Below, one piece after another: positions 1 through 8,577 of a DNA stretch of 64,000 nucleotides; the first letter of the stretch is position 1; the number at the start of each line of letters is the position of its first letter. The stretch comes from Verrucomicrobiaceae bacterium. Lineage in GTDB: Bacteria; Verrucomicrobiota; Verrucomicrobiia; Verrucomicrobiales; Verrucomicrobiaceae. Both the position numbers and the translations under genes were made by a program. The notes under the pieces were generated by a model. That model did no database searches. It worked only from the letters and a program-made list of their open reading frames with translations, and was not told the DNA's origin. Where the stretch lies: contig JACKQF010000003.1 of the NCBI GenBank assembly GCA_024232965.1, positions 372,001 through 436,000 of the forward strand, in the 5' to 3' direction.

Positions 1-1398
1 GGCGACTTTGTTGTCGTCGGCGATTTTGCGGGCTTCAAGGTAAGTGTCGAAGGCATCTGACATCACTTGGAAGACAGCAACTCCGTTCGGATCTCCTGCG
101 ATCTGGCGAAGGACGCGCTGGTAGTTCGATGCTGGCTGCTTCATCTGCTCCAAGGTCTCCCCGCCACCACTGCCAGGTTTCAGGGCCAATACCACGTTGA
201 CAGAGCCGGGTTGAATTTTTGGCTCAAAGCCGAAGACCTTGGTCAGACCAGGATTTGAAGCTGCGCGCATCAGGAGATCGCGAATGCGGGTGGCGTCGTA
301 GATGACCTTGTCGCGGCTGCGATTCTTGAAGGCATCGAGGTTTGCGAGGTCCTTGAAGAAGCCGAGGATGTCCTTGGGTGTGTTGCGGGTTTCAAAGGCT
401 TTGGCACCGTATTTGAAATTGACCTTGTTCCCGGCCACAGCGGCAGTGATGACGGGTTTCGTTGGGTCAGTGGAGGGATCGAGTCCCACCCACTTGGTGA
501 GGTCGCCCTTGGTCGCTGCGGCGGCGGCTTCGGCGACGACTGGGAGGGGTTTGCGCAGAACGAGGGAGATATCACCGAGCGAGCTGAGGATGTCCCTTGT
601 TGCGGGAAGTCCGGCATCGGTGAGCGTCTTCCATGCGCGGGCGACGTCTTCCATTTGGAAGGTGCCAACAAAAGCACCGATGTCCGTCCAAGCCTTGCGG
701 GAAACGTCTGCATCGCCCAGGACCTCCTTCAATAATCCCGCGAAGAGATCGATCTTTGCCTCTTTGTATTCGAGTTGAGACTTCGATTTTTCGAGTCCAT
801 CAAGAAGAGGATTCAGGAACTCGGGCTCGCTAAAGTAAAGGACGCCTTGTTTGGCGACGAGGACACGGGTCTCGACCGGTTTTTCAGGATAGGGTCTAGG
901 ATTGGGAAGGCGGACGTAGGTCGGAGGCTCTGGCTTGTAGATGGGGGTCTCATCCAGCAGAGCCTTGAGGCGCTCGACTTCAGTCAGCAACTTGTCGGTC
1001 TCTGCCTTCTCGTCGGTGCGCTTCTTGCGTGCTTCTTCCAGTTGTTTGCGGAAGGAGTCGAGATCCAAGATCTTCATCTTTTGTTCGACATCGGTGAGGT
1101 CGATGGTCTTGAGGTCTTCGGTGGCCTTTTTTTCGTCTTGTTCGGCTAGTTTTTTTCGCTCTTCGATTTCCTTTGGATCCGCCGGTGGCGGTGGTGTTTC
1201 CTCGAGCTTTTTCTGGAGCTGGGCGTACTCGTCAGGAGATACTGGCGGTAGATCCGAGAGGATCTTGCGCATGTTGTTGGCCATGTTCACGCTCATCATG
1301 ACGAGGACGATCATCAACACACCGACGACGTTGGTAACGGCGTCCATGAGGGAGTCGAGATTGAGCTCGCCGCCGCCAGAGTTGGATTTCTTGGCCAT
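1..1398 (-). CDS. ExbD-like single-pass membrane protein, partial
   Basis: This frame is open from an ATG at 1398 to the window edge, giving 466 residues and no stop, so the C-terminus lies outside. Residues 11-40 read as an ExbD/TolR-like anchor: a short cytoplasmic tail, then SLMDAVTNVVGVLMIVLVMM, with Asp19 where ExbD proteins carry the proton-path aspartate. A charged, coiled-coil-prone stretch rich in Lys and Glu follows (about 65-140), then a globular region that I do not recognise. It starts 21 bases after the 1420-2358 gene, downstream of an ExbB-like channel, so the three probably form one operon and one membrane complex. The ExbD-like role is inferred from the N-terminus and the neighbours only. 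Confidence 0.75.
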   Translation of the reverse strand, partial: MAKKSNSGGGELNLDSLMDAVTNVVGVLMIVLVMMSVNMANNMRKILSDLPPVSPDEYAQLQKKLEETPPPPADPKEIEERKKLAEQDEKKATEDLKTIDLTDVEQKMKILDLDSFRKQLEEARKKRTDEKAETDKLLTEVERLKALLDETPIYKPEPPTYVRLPNPRPYPEKPVETRVLVAKQGVLYFSEPEFLNPLLDGLEKSKSQLEYKEAKIDLFAGLLKEVLGDADVSRKAWTDIGAFVGTFQMEDVARAWKTLTDAGLPATRDILSSLGDISLVLRKPLPVVAEAAAAATKGDLTKWVGLDPSTDPTKPVITAAVAGNKVNFKYGAKAFETRNTPKDILGFFKDLANLDAFKNRSRDKVIYDATRIRDLLMRAASNPGLTKVFGFEPKIQPGSVNVVLALKPGSGGGETLEQMKQPASNYQRVLRQIAGDPNGVAVFQVMSDAFDTYLEARKIADDNKVA

Positions 1399-1419
1399 GA
1401 TCGAAGAGAAGGTGCGGGG

Positions 1420-2358
1420 TTATTTCTTTGCGTCGGCACCCGCCTTGGGCGTGCCGGGGGCAGGTGTCGCCGGTGGGGTGCCGCCGGGTGGGACCTCTGA
1501 AGGTGGCGGCGGCGGTGGGATCTTGCCGCGGAAGGCATCAAACATGTCGAGTTGCAAATCGCCTCGCCCTGGGATGGGCAGCTTCCCAACGCGGATGTTG
1601 AACTCAGATTCCGCGCGGCCTGCACCGTTGTTAAAAGCTCCGGCACCATCATCGCGGATCAGGAAGAGGATCAGTGATTTTGGATCCTTTGCGAGCTCGG
1701 TAAGAAAGTGAGTGTAGGCGGTATCGGCGACAACGACCTCAGCTTGGGCACTGAGGCGATAGTCTTCGCCCCAAGCATTGAGGATTTTAAGACCACCGCC
1801 AGAGGCTTCGACAAAGTAAACCTTGGTGCCTTCTGCCATTCCTGATCCAGATGGCTGGACCACGACTGGCGGTGGCTTTTTGTCCGGTGGGATCTGACGC
1901 TTCTTGATCTCTGCCATGAGGGTTTCGATCTCTTTTTTGGTCTCTGCCTGCTGCTTCTTGAGGCCGTCGATCTCGAGCATCAGATCGTCGAGTTCCTTTT
2001 GGAGCTGAAGGCTGATTTCCTTGTTGCGATCCTGAACGTCTTTGGACGTGTCGAGGAGTTTGCGCAGTTTGATGAAGCGCTGGCGTTTCTCTTCGATCTC
2101 CTTTTCCTTCTTTTCGAGCACCGCCAGCAGTTCCTGCACCTTGAGTGTGTCTAGTTTGCGCTCTTCCAGTTCTTTCTGGATGCGTTTGGCATCAATAGCG
2201 CGCTGGACTTCCTCTGGGTCTCGGCCAGCTGCTTTCTTGGTCTGGGAGACGACGAGCACGACAATGATCATGACCAGCGCGCCGATAAGGCACGCTAGAA
2301 TGCTGAGGAAGGGGAATAAGGACACTTCGTCCCCTGAGGATTCCCGTCGCTTGGCCAT
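1420..2358 (-). CDS. Single-pass membrane coiled-coil protein, ExbD-like
   Basis: This 312-residue protein has a short cytoplasmic start, one hydrophobic helix (about 15-39, SLFPFLSILACLIGALVMII) and a long charged coiled coil (about 50-160, rich in KELEE and EIEEK patterns). A compact C-terminal domain follows, with a Pro-rich tail ending in AKK. The layout matches the ExbD/TolR class, but the helix has no acidic residue, unlike its downstream neighbour, which has Asp19. It starts 44 bases after the zinc-ribbon ExbB gene. The likely role is a stator or periplasmic partner of that channel. This is inference, as I do not recognise the C-terminal domain. Confidence 0.75.
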   Translation of the reverse strand: MAKRRESSGDEVSLFPFLSILACLIGALVMIIVVLVVSQTKKAAGRDPEEVQRAIDAKRIQKELEERKLDTLKVQELLAVLEKKEKEIEEKRQRFIKLRKLLDTSKDVQDRNKEISLQLQKELDDLMLEIDGLKKQQAETKKEIETLMAEIKKRQIPPDKKPPPVVVQPSGSGMAEGTKVYFVEASGGGLKILNAWGEDYRLSAQAEVVVADTAYTHFLTELAKDPKSLILFLIRDDGAGAFNNGAGRAESEFNIRVGKLPIPGRGDLQLDMFDAFRGKIPPPPPPSEVPPGGTPPATPAPGTPKAGADAKK

Positions 2359-2402
2359 GAGTGTTTTGGTCTAGGTGGTGAGGTTGAGAATGCTGGGAAG
2401 GA

Positions 2403-3776
2403 TCAATCTTTGCTGAACCAACCCTTTTTCTTCACCTGATGAATGATCACCTGTTTTTCTCCCAATTGGGCGAGGACATTGTTGAGAGACTGAATGCCAC
2501 TGGAGAGCGCGCGGGTGTAGTCTGTTGTGGTCTTGACGCTGTCTTTGATAGCGTTGGTCATGTCTTCACGCATGCGGTTGAGGGCGTTGGCAAATTCCGT
2601 ATCGACACGCTCCTGATGCGCTGCGGCGCGTTTGTCCAGGTTCTCCACCTGCTCTTTGACGTTCTTGGAAAGGGCATTGAGATCGACGAGGAACTCCTTC
2701 TGGGCGTTCGCGACTGCCTTGACAAGCGTGTCCATCATTCCACCCGTGTCACCACCGGCGATACCGCCACCATCGTTGAGCCGGGGCAGGAGGATCTCAT
2801 TGCAGAAGGCATCGATATTATTGAGGTTGTCGTCCTCTGCCTTGACGACGGCGTTCATCGGGAAGTTGAGGAGCATCGCCAGAACCAGACCGAGCAGGGT
2901 GGTGTCGAACGCGGTGCCGAGGCCGCTGGTGACCTTGCCGATGGAGCCCATGATTTCGCCCATGTCTTCGGTATTGAGGTTGATGCTGCCGATCGCGGAC
3001 GACAGACCCATAACCGTACCGATGAATCCCAGAATCGGGATCGCCCAAAGGAACACTTTGAGGAGTGAATAAGAACCGCCGATGCGGGCACCATCGATAT
3101 TTGACTGGGCTCCCATCATGTTGGCGACTTCGCCGTTGTTTTGGCGCACCTCAAAGAGCTCAAGGCCTTTGCGGATACGGTTCACCATCATGCTGTCGCG
3201 CAGACGAGCGGGAAGCGCGTAAAGGTTGTCAATGAAGGACGCGACGTTTTCATTGTTGATCTCCGTGCCGATTTCGACGGGGAGGACATCGAGATAGAGG
3301 GCTGTTTTTTGGTGGCGGAGCTTTTGCCCTTTGAGCCAGAGAATCCCGATGGCCCAGAAGAAGAAGAAGGACTCTGCGTAGTTCACCCAGGTGCGCTCGA
3401 TGAACATGTCATGCAGGTAATTGCCATGGCCGAGGGCGAACATGAGGCCGTACCATGCTGCGGTAGCGACAGCACCGATGGCGAGCGCGACCCATGGATT
3501 GGGATTGCAAGGATCGGTCTCTTCCCAACCTCCACGCTGCTGGCGCGCTGCCTCGAAGGTGGACTCGTAACTTTGCTCGGGTGCTGAAGCCGTGCCTGTG
3601 CCATCGCCGCCGGAGCTTGGGGGCGGGAGGTTGGAGGGGGAGGGGAGTCCTGCCAGCGTGGCGATATCGCCAGGGATTTGAAGCTTGGTATTGCAGCCTG
3701 GGCAACGCACGACTTTTCCTGCCATTTCTGGCTCAGCCTTGAGCTGCATTTCACACGACGGGCACTTGAATTTCAC
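2403..3776 (-). CDS. MotA/TolQ/ExbB proton channel with zinc ribbon
   Basis: The 457-residue protein opens with a zinc ribbon (residues 1-36; CPSC and CPGC knuckles), followed by a Pro/Ser-rich linker. Hydrophobic segments follow near 93-115 and 135-150. The MotA/TolQ/ExbB core is seen in AIPILGFIGTVMGLSSAIGS (about 243-262) and in a second helix with TTLLGLVLAMLLNFPMN. The C-terminal 110 residues are helical and likely coiled coil. Family members conduct protons to drive an envelope machine together with ExbD-type partners, here the next two genes. The GTG start is fixed by a perfect AGGAGG nine bases upstream. The cytoplasmic zinc ribbon is unusual for ExbB, and the cargo is unknown. Confidence 0.88.
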   Translation of the reverse strand: MKFKCPSCEMQLKAEPEMAGKVVRCPGCNTKLQIPGDIATLAGLPSPSNLPPPSSGGDGTGTASAPEQSYESTFEAARQQRGGWEETDPCNPNPWVALAIGAVATAAWYGLMFALGHGNYLHDMFIERTWVNYAESFFFFWAIGILWLKGQKLRHQKTALYLDVLPVEIGTEINNENVASFIDNLYALPARLRDSMMVNRIRKGLELFEVRQNNGEVANMMGAQSNIDGARIGGSYSLLKVFLWAIPILGFIGTVMGLSSAIGSINLNTEDMGEIMGSIGKVTSGLGTAFDTTLLGLVLAMLLNFPMNAVVKAEDDNLNNIDAFCNEILLPRLNDGGGIAGGDTGGMMDTLVKAVANAQKEFLVDLNALSKNVKEQVENLDKRAAAHQERVDTEFANALNRMREDMTNAIKDSVKTTTDYTRALSSGIQSLNNVLAQLGEKQVIIHQVKKKGWFSKD

Positions 3777-3785
3777 GCTCTAAAT

Positions 3786-3791
3786 CCTCCT
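3786..3791 (-). promoter_or_regulatory. Strong ribosome binding site, ExbB-like gene
   Basis: The minus strand reads AGGAGG here, nine bases before the GTG at 3776. It decides the GTG start. It stands out because most genes in this window have no recognisable Shine-Dalgarno sequence. Confidence 0.8.
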
Positions 3792-3861
3792 GGGGTGGTT
3801 TTGATAACTAATGGGGTTACGTCTGGGGGAAGCTATTCTTGGGGAAGAACAGCGCGATTGC

Positions 3862-3882
3862 AATTCATTAGAGGAATGAATT
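3862..3882. repeat. 21-bp inverted repeat, possible operator
   Basis: Perfect 8-base arms AATTCATT and AATGAATT are separated by AGAGG. The pairing extends imperfectly outward (ATTG at 3857-3860 with CAAT at 3885-3888). It overlaps the candidate -10 element of the promoter that would drive the zinc-ribbon ExbB operon. There is no T-run after it on the minus strand, so an operator is more likely than a gpsA terminator. Confidence 0.5.
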
Positions 3883-3895
3883 CACAATTGACCAA
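3867..3895 (-). promoter_or_regulatory. Candidate sigma-70-type promoter, ExbB operon
   Basis: On the minus strand TTGGTC (3895-3890) and TCTAAT (3872-3867) are 17 bases apart, in the gap between gpsA and the zinc-ribbon ExbB gene. The -10 matches 5 of 6 consensus bases and the -35 only 3 of 6. The call is by eye and untested. Confidence 0.35.
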
Positions 3896-3902
3896 AATAG
3901 GG

Positions 3903-4922
3903 TCAATCAGATTCTGCCCTCGGATCGCGGGAAAGGAGATCGCGCATGGCGGCCTTTGGCGATTTTTCTTCGTAGAGAATGGCGTAAATTTCATCCAGCA
4001 AAGGCGTGCGCACGTTGCAGGCGCGGGCTGCTTGGTGGAGGCTGGCCGTATTTGGAACGCCTTCGGCGACCATGTTCGTTCCGGCGATGATGTCGGCGAG
4101 TTTCTCCCCGCGTCCCAAAGCGAGACCGACGCGGTGATTGCGGCTGTGCTCGGAATAGCAGGTGGCCATGAGATCACCGACACCGCTGAGGCCGTAGAAG
4201 GTCTCTGGCCGTCCACCCTGGGCAAGGCCGACGCGTAAAATCTCTGCGAGCGCGCGGGTGACGAGGGCAGCGCTGGCGTTGTCTCCGAGCTTAAGGCCGT
4301 GGCAAATGCCGGCAGCGATGGCATAGGGGTTCTTCATTGCTCCGCCCCACTCTGCGCCGACGATGTCCAATGTGGTGTAGGTGCGGAACCAGGGCAGGGT
4401 AAAGCATGCCTGAATCCTTCGGGCTAGCATCTCATCCGCACAGGCGACGACCGCTGCGGTTGCGAGCCTTGCAGCGGCTTCTTCGGCGTGATTGGGACCG
4501 GTCAGCACGGCGACAGGTATCGCGGGCAGTTCTTGACTGAGGATCTGGCTCATGCGCAGCCCTGTATTGAGTTCGACACCTTTGGCGCAGGAGATTTGCA
4601 CGCGGGCTTTGCTGGAGAGTTGAGTGCCTCCGAGTCGATGGGCGATCTCTCGGATACCCTTCGATGGCACGGTGAAAAGCAGCATGTCAGCTGGACTCAG
4701 GGAATTGAGATCGGAGGTGCAGTGGACCGACTCTTGCAGTGTAAGGCCGGGCAGGTAGCGGGAGTTGATACGGGTTGCTGCGATGTCCGCCATGAGATCA
4801 CCGCTGCGTCCCCAGAACTGCACATCGAGGCCGCGCTCTGCCAGCATGGAGGCCAAGGCCGTGCCCCAACTTCCAGCGCCGAGCACGATGGCGGAGGTGA
4901 GTTCCGATGGGGCGTCGCTCAT
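3903..4922 (-). CDS. gpsA: NAD(P)-dependent glycerol-3-phosphate dehydrogenase
   Basis: GpsA reduces dihydroxyacetone phosphate to sn-glycerol 3-phosphate for phospholipid synthesis in the cytoplasm. The 339-residue length is normal. Visible motifs are the N-terminal Rossmann loop GAGSWGTALASMLAERG (about 15-31), SCAKGVE, GPNHAEE, the catalytic-lysine region GGAMKNPYAIAAG and the C-terminal LSGVGDLMATC. Its ATG overlaps the plsY stop by four bases (ATGA), so the enzyme that makes glycerol 3-phosphate and the one that acylates it are translationally coupled. The 126-base gap downstream carries a palindrome and a candidate promoter, so the ExbB genes beyond are probably a separate unit. Confidence 0.96.
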   Translation of the reverse strand: MSDAPSELTSAIVLGAGSWGTALASMLAERGLDVQFWGRSGDLMADIAATRINSRYLPGLTLQESVHCTSDLNSLSPADMLLFTVPSKGIREIAHRLGGTQLSSKARVQISCAKGVELNTGLRMSQILSQELPAIPVAVLTGPNHAEEAAARLATAAVVACADEMLARRIQACFTLPWFRTYTTLDIVGAEWGGAMKNPYAIAAGICHGLKLGDNASAALVTRALAEILRVGLAQGGRPETFYGLSGVGDLMATCYSEHSRNHRVGLALGRGEKLADIIAGTNMVAEGVPNTASLHQAARACNVRTPLLDEIYAILYEEKSPKAAMRDLLSRDPRAESD

Positions 4923-5587
4923 GCTTCTGGCGGCCCGTCTGGCGTGGTAGGTTTGCGGCCGCCGCTCTTGGGCTCTTTACCAGCAATCAGCCGGGAAATG
5001 TTCGCGCGATGACGCAGGACCACGAGGATGCCAATCAGGATCCCAAAACCGAGCAGCGGGCCATCCCAGTGGTGATTGCGCTGCATTTGCACAGCAAGGG
5101 CGAGTGGAACGGTGATGGCGGCAGCGATGGATGCGAGCGAGACGTAGCGTGTACCGAAGAAAAACGCCAGCCAGATCAGCAGGGCTGCGGCCATGGCAAT
5201 CGGGGTTATTCCCAGCAGTACGCCAGCGGCTGTTGCGACGCCTTTGCCGCCTCTAAACTTGAGCCAAGGCGTGAATACGTGACCAAAGATGCCGCCGAGC
5301 CCTGCGAGGATCACGGCCAGGGAGGCGGTGATTGGTGAAACATCTAGCCCCGCTGTCCACTGGCGCACTAGGAGGCAGGGCAAGAGTCCCTTGAGCAAGT
5401 CGAGGATGAAGACCGGAATCCCAATACCCTTGCCCAGGACACGGATGACATTGGTGGCGCCAATGTTGCCGCTGCCGTGCTCGCGGATATCAATCCCACG
5501 CAGTTTTCCCGCCAAGTAACCAAAGGGCAGCGAACCGCTGACAAAACCAGCGGCGGCCGCAAGAGTCAGGACGGTAGCCGTGGTCAT
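4919..5587 (-). CDS. plsY: Glycerol-3-phosphate acyltransferase PlsY
   Basis: PlsY is an integral inner-membrane enzyme that transfers an acyl group from acyl-phosphate to glycerol 3-phosphate, making lysophosphatidate. The 222-residue protein shows the three family motifs: HGSGNIGATNVIRVLGK (about 37-53), KFRGGKGVATAAGVLLG, and the C-terminal HRANISRLIAGKEPK. Several hydrophobic segments span the length. It is followed directly by gpsA with a four-base overlap, and it lies 41 bases after a TPR gene on the same strand. The C-terminal tail after the last motif is short and polar. Confidence 0.96.
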   Translation of the reverse strand: MTTATVLTLAAAAGFVSGSLPFGYLAGKLRGIDIREHGSGNIGATNVIRVLGKGIGIPVFILDLLKGLLPCLLVRQWTAGLDVSPITASLAVILAGLGGIFGHVFTPWLKFRGGKGVATAAGVLLGITPIAMAAALLIWLAFFFGTRYVSLASIAAAITVPLALAVQMQRNHHWDGPLLGFGILIGILVVLRHRANISRLIAGKEPKSGGRKPTTPDGPPEA

Positions 5588-5628
5588 GCAATAGGGAGCA
5601 CTGTCTGCGAGTGACTGGGTCGATCGGC

Positions 5629-7026
5629 TCAGGTGTAGGAAGACTCCACTCGGGTAGCTACATCGCGGTAGCCGTAGTCCGTGTTGTAGATCTCTTTCAG
5701 GGCTTCCAGGTAGGCTGCGTTATCGCCCATCTTTTGGCAAACGAGAGCGAGATCGTAGAGCAGTTCCTTCTTGGTATTGTCCATGATGGCCAACTCCTTG
5801 ACCGCTTCTGCAAAGGCGCTGCGGGCGAGGTCGTTCATGTTCTTGCGCTCAAAACAACGGCCTAGCATGAGGATCGCCTTGGTGCGGATGTGGGGATTGG
5901 CCTTGGCCTGCTGAAGTTCAGGAATGGCCTCGGTGAATTGGCCTGCGTTGTAAAGCGCCTGACCAAGATCAAAGCGAAGCCCTTTGTCCGTCGGATTGCG
6001 TTCGACGCGTGTCTTGGCCTCGTTCACGACGACGGCACTGCGTTGCAGACGAATTTCAGCGATTTGAGCGCGCTTTGCCTCAATGTCTGGAGCATTTGGG
6101 TCGGCTTCGATTTCAGCCTCCATCGTGGCGATCTGGCGGTCTTGAATCGCGTCGTTGAGGATCTCGCACTTACGCTGGAGCGCCACGTCTCCGGTGTTCA
6201 GGGTCAGCGCGTAGTCATAGAAAGACTTAGCGTTTTCGAGCTGGTCGAGACGCTCATAGAGGTCTGCCATGCGCTTGACGATGGTGATGTTTGTCTGGTC
6301 GGCGTTGTATTGATCGATGGTGCGGGCAAGGAAGTCCTCCATCTGCTCCTTCGTCATGCCTTGCTTGTCGAGTTGCTCAAGAAGGCTGGCTTCGTCGGAG
6401 TTCTTCATCTTGTCGCGGAAACTGCCTTCATGGCTCCAGCCTTGACGGAGGATGGAGGTGCGGGCGGCGGCGTCCTTTTCGCCCTTCATGGCGGCCATAT
6501 CGCGTGGATCCACCTTCAAAATGGCGCGGTAAGTGTCACCTGCCTTTTCAGGCAGTTCGTGGACCATGTAGTGTTCCGCGAGCTTATGCATGTTTTTGGT
6601 ATTCGTCGGGTGACCCTGACGAATAGTTTCAAGTGCAAAGGCGGCCAATTCTGTGAAGTGCGCGCGCATGGCCAGGTCGTAGAGAGTCTGGTTGGCGTTG
6701 GGATTGTAGGGGTCAGTCTGGAAGACGGTTTCTTCGAGATCTGCGATCTGCTCCATCGGGTCCTTTTTGGTATTCAGCTTTGCGCCGCTGCCGCCAAAGT
6801 TGAAGAGCTTCTTCGGGGCGTTCTTAGCGCGTTCGCCTTCAGCACGGCGCAGGATCATGCGGCCGTCCATGAAGGTCGGGACCTCTTTCACGATCGGGAG
6901 GACAAGGCTGACGACGTAGTCCCAGTTGCGTTGTTCAGCGGAAAGCATCGCTTTTTTCCACAAGTTCTGGAACTTGGGATCGAGTTCGGTGTCCGTGGTG
7001 ATGACTGGGCCTTGGGTAGCGTTCAC
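5629..7026 (-). CDS. Tetratricopeptide repeat protein
   Basis: A 465-residue, highly charged, mostly helical protein without a signal peptide or membrane helix. TPR-like units can be seen in the middle (MADLYERLDQLENAKSFYDY, about 255-275) and near the C-terminus (FDLGQALYNAGQFTEAIPEL and IRTKAILMLGRCFERKNMND). Residues 60-80 are basic and contain a short Gly stretch. It lies between a 52-residue membrane protein (37 bases upstream) and plsY (41 bases downstream). TPR proteins scaffold protein complexes, and nothing in the sequence names the partner. The ATG at 7026 is the only good start. Confidence 0.8.
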   Translation of the reverse strand: MNATQGPVITTDTELDPKFQNLWKKAMLSAEQRNWDYVVSLVLPIVKEVPTFMDGRMILRRAEGERAKNAPKKLFNFGGSGAKLNTKKDPMEQIADLEETVFQTDPYNPNANQTLYDLAMRAHFTELAAFALETIRQGHPTNTKNMHKLAEHYMVHELPEKAGDTYRAILKVDPRDMAAMKGEKDAAARTSILRQGWSHEGSFRDKMKNSDEASLLEQLDKQGMTKEQMEDFLARTIDQYNADQTNITIVKRMADLYERLDQLENAKSFYDYALTLNTGDVALQRKCEILNDAIQDRQIATMEAEIEADPNAPDIEAKRAQIAEIRLQRSAVVVNEAKTRVERNPTDKGLRFDLGQALYNAGQFTEAIPELQQAKANPHIRTKAILMLGRCFERKNMNDLARSAFAEAVKELAIMDNTKKELLYDLALVCQKMGDNAAYLEALKEIYNTDYGYRDVATRVESSYT

Positions 7027-7063
7027 AGGTCGAGTAGGGTGCTGGGGTTGGTCTTGGAATGGT

Positions 7064-7222
7064 TCATTTCCCGCCGGTAACGAGTGTCACAATCGTCTGC
7101 CACTCAGTTCTCACGCCTTGGAGGAAGCCTCCGAGGGTGAATCCATGCTCAAACAAGACCATCCACACGAAAGTGGCGGCCAGGAAGGCGAGCATCCATA
7201 GAATTTTTGAGAGCAGGCGCAT
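7064..7222 (-). CDS. Small 52-residue membrane protein
   Basis: A short frame that is easily missed. ATG at 7222 opens MRLLSKILWMLAFLAATFVW and the frame ends at TGA 7066-7064. Residues 5-24 are one hydrophobic helix, preceded by Arg2 and Lys6. The rest is short and mildly polar (HGFTLGGFLQGVRTEWQTIV). It sits in the gap between rsmB (75 bases upstream) and the TPR gene (37 bases downstream), with the same direction and spacing as its neighbours. This supports a real gene in the operon, perhaps a membrane anchor for the TPR protein. I do not recognise a family. Confidence 0.6.
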   Translation of the reverse strand: MRLLSKILWMLAFLAATFVWMVLFEHGFTLGGFLQGVRTEWQTIVTLVTGGK

Positions 7223-7297
7223 GCCGGGAAAAGGAAAGTTACTTTAATGATAAAATCGGGTTTGCGTCCAGCACGGAGTTTGCCTTCTGCTGCAAAA

Positions 7298-8557
7298 TCA
7301 GTCTTTAAGTCGAAGGATCGCAAAAAACGCACCATCTGTGTCGGTATCTGGAGGCCACTGAAGGTGGCTTTGGACAAGACTCAAGCCCGGATGTCGGAGG
7401 AGCGCCGCCTGGACGACTCCCTCATTTTCATCGGGGTCGATGCTACAAGTGCTATACGCCAGGGTGCCGCCGGGTCGCAAATAGGGCAGCACGTGGTCGA
7501 TCAGACGGCCCTGCAGTTCCACCAGCGCCGGGAAATCGCGATCCGGCTCCAGGCGCCATCGCACGTCCACGCGGCGGCGGGTCACGCCACTGTTGGAGCA
7601 GGGGACATCCAACAAGATGCGGTCAAAAAGCAGGCCGTCAGTGGGCGGCGGCGAATATTGGCTCCAATCATGCACATGCGCGGTGGCGCAGGTGACGCCG
7701 AGGCGAGCGATGTTTTCCTGCCATCGATCGAGCCGCCTGGCGGAGCTGTCTGTGGCGATGAGCGCGCCCTGGTTTTTCAACAGTGCGGCGATCAGTGCCG
7801 TCTTGCCGCCGGGCGCAGCGCAAGCGTCGAGGACGACTTCGCCCGGTTGCGGATCCATCGCGCGCACTGCGAGAGCGGTGCTGGGATCTTGGGCATAGCA
7901 GCCGCCCGAAGCGAGGATCTCGCGCGGCAGGCTGTCGCAACGGAAGAATTCACCACCGATCGGGTGCAGCGCCGGATTTTCAGTCAGACCAGCGGCGGCA
8001 TCGGGACGCAGGGGATTTTGGCGAACGAAGACGGGTGCTGGATGCTGGTTCCATGCTGCAAGAGCCGTCGCTGCCTCTTCTCCGCGCTGGGCGATCCAGC
8101 GCTTCAAGAGTGGGCGAGGGTGGGAAAAGCGCACTTCGGGAGGGAGCGTGTCCCGCTGGGCAAGAAGGGCGTCTTTTTCCCGAGTGACGCGGCGCAGAAC
8201 GGCATTGATGATCGACGCTGACGGTCCGGCGGCGGCGACGGTTTCATTCACTGCTGCATGCTCAGGCACGTCGAGGATGAGTAACTGAACGAGTCCGATG
8301 CGGAGCAGCCATCGCGTGCGGTGGTCGAGATGCCGCTGCGCAGTCAGGTGGCCGATCCAGTGATCCAGCAGCGATAGATGCCGGAGTGTGGTCAGGACGA
8401 TGTCGTGCAGAAACCCGTGATCCTGCGCTGAAAGCCCCGCCTTCCTTGAGCGATCATCGATCAGGTCCGCTGCATAGCGAGTCTGGCGAGACCACTCAAT
8501 GAGCACATCCCGGGCAACACTGCGTGCAGTGGCCTGAGCGGAGGAGGGGCGTTTCAA
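7298..8557 (-). CDS. rsmB: 16S rRNA (cytosine-5) methyltransferase, RsmB/Sun family
   Basis: RsmB-type enzymes methylate a cytosine of 16S rRNA (C967 in E. coli numbering) using S-adenosylmethionine. The 419-residue protein has the usual NusB-like helical domain (about 1-140) and a C-terminal Rossmann methyltransferase. The AdoMet loop is LDACAAPGGKTALIAALL (about 243-260). The two catalytic cysteines are in LLDVPCSNSGVTRRR and YSTCSIDPDENEGVV. It lies 20 bases downstream of ugd on the same strand. The best alternative is another NOL1/NOP2/Sun methyltransferase, but the NusB domain favours RsmB. Confidence 0.92.
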   Translation of the reverse strand: MKRPSSAQATARSVARDVLIEWSRQTRYAADLIDDRSRKAGLSAQDHGFLHDIVLTTLRHLSLLDHWIGHLTAQRHLDHRTRWLLRIGLVQLLILDVPEHAAVNETVAAAGPSASIINAVLRRVTREKDALLAQRDTLPPEVRFSHPRPLLKRWIAQRGEEAATALAAWNQHPAPVFVRQNPLRPDAAAGLTENPALHPIGGEFFRCDSLPREILASGGCYAQDPSTALAVRAMDPQPGEVVLDACAAPGGKTALIAALLKNQGALIATDSSARRLDRWQENIARLGVTCATAHVHDWSQYSPPPTDGLLFDRILLDVPCSNSGVTRRRVDVRWRLEPDRDFPALVELQGRLIDHVLPYLRPGGTLAYSTCSIDPDENEGVVQAALLRHPGLSLVQSHLQWPPDTDTDGAFFAILRLKD

Positions 8558-8577
8558 GTGCGGCGAGTCTTGGGAGA

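Noticed and set aside
5890..7080. A 396-codon open frame on the plus strand
   Set aside because: It lies antisense to the TPR gene, has no signal or motif, and its composition mirrors the reverse of a coding frame.
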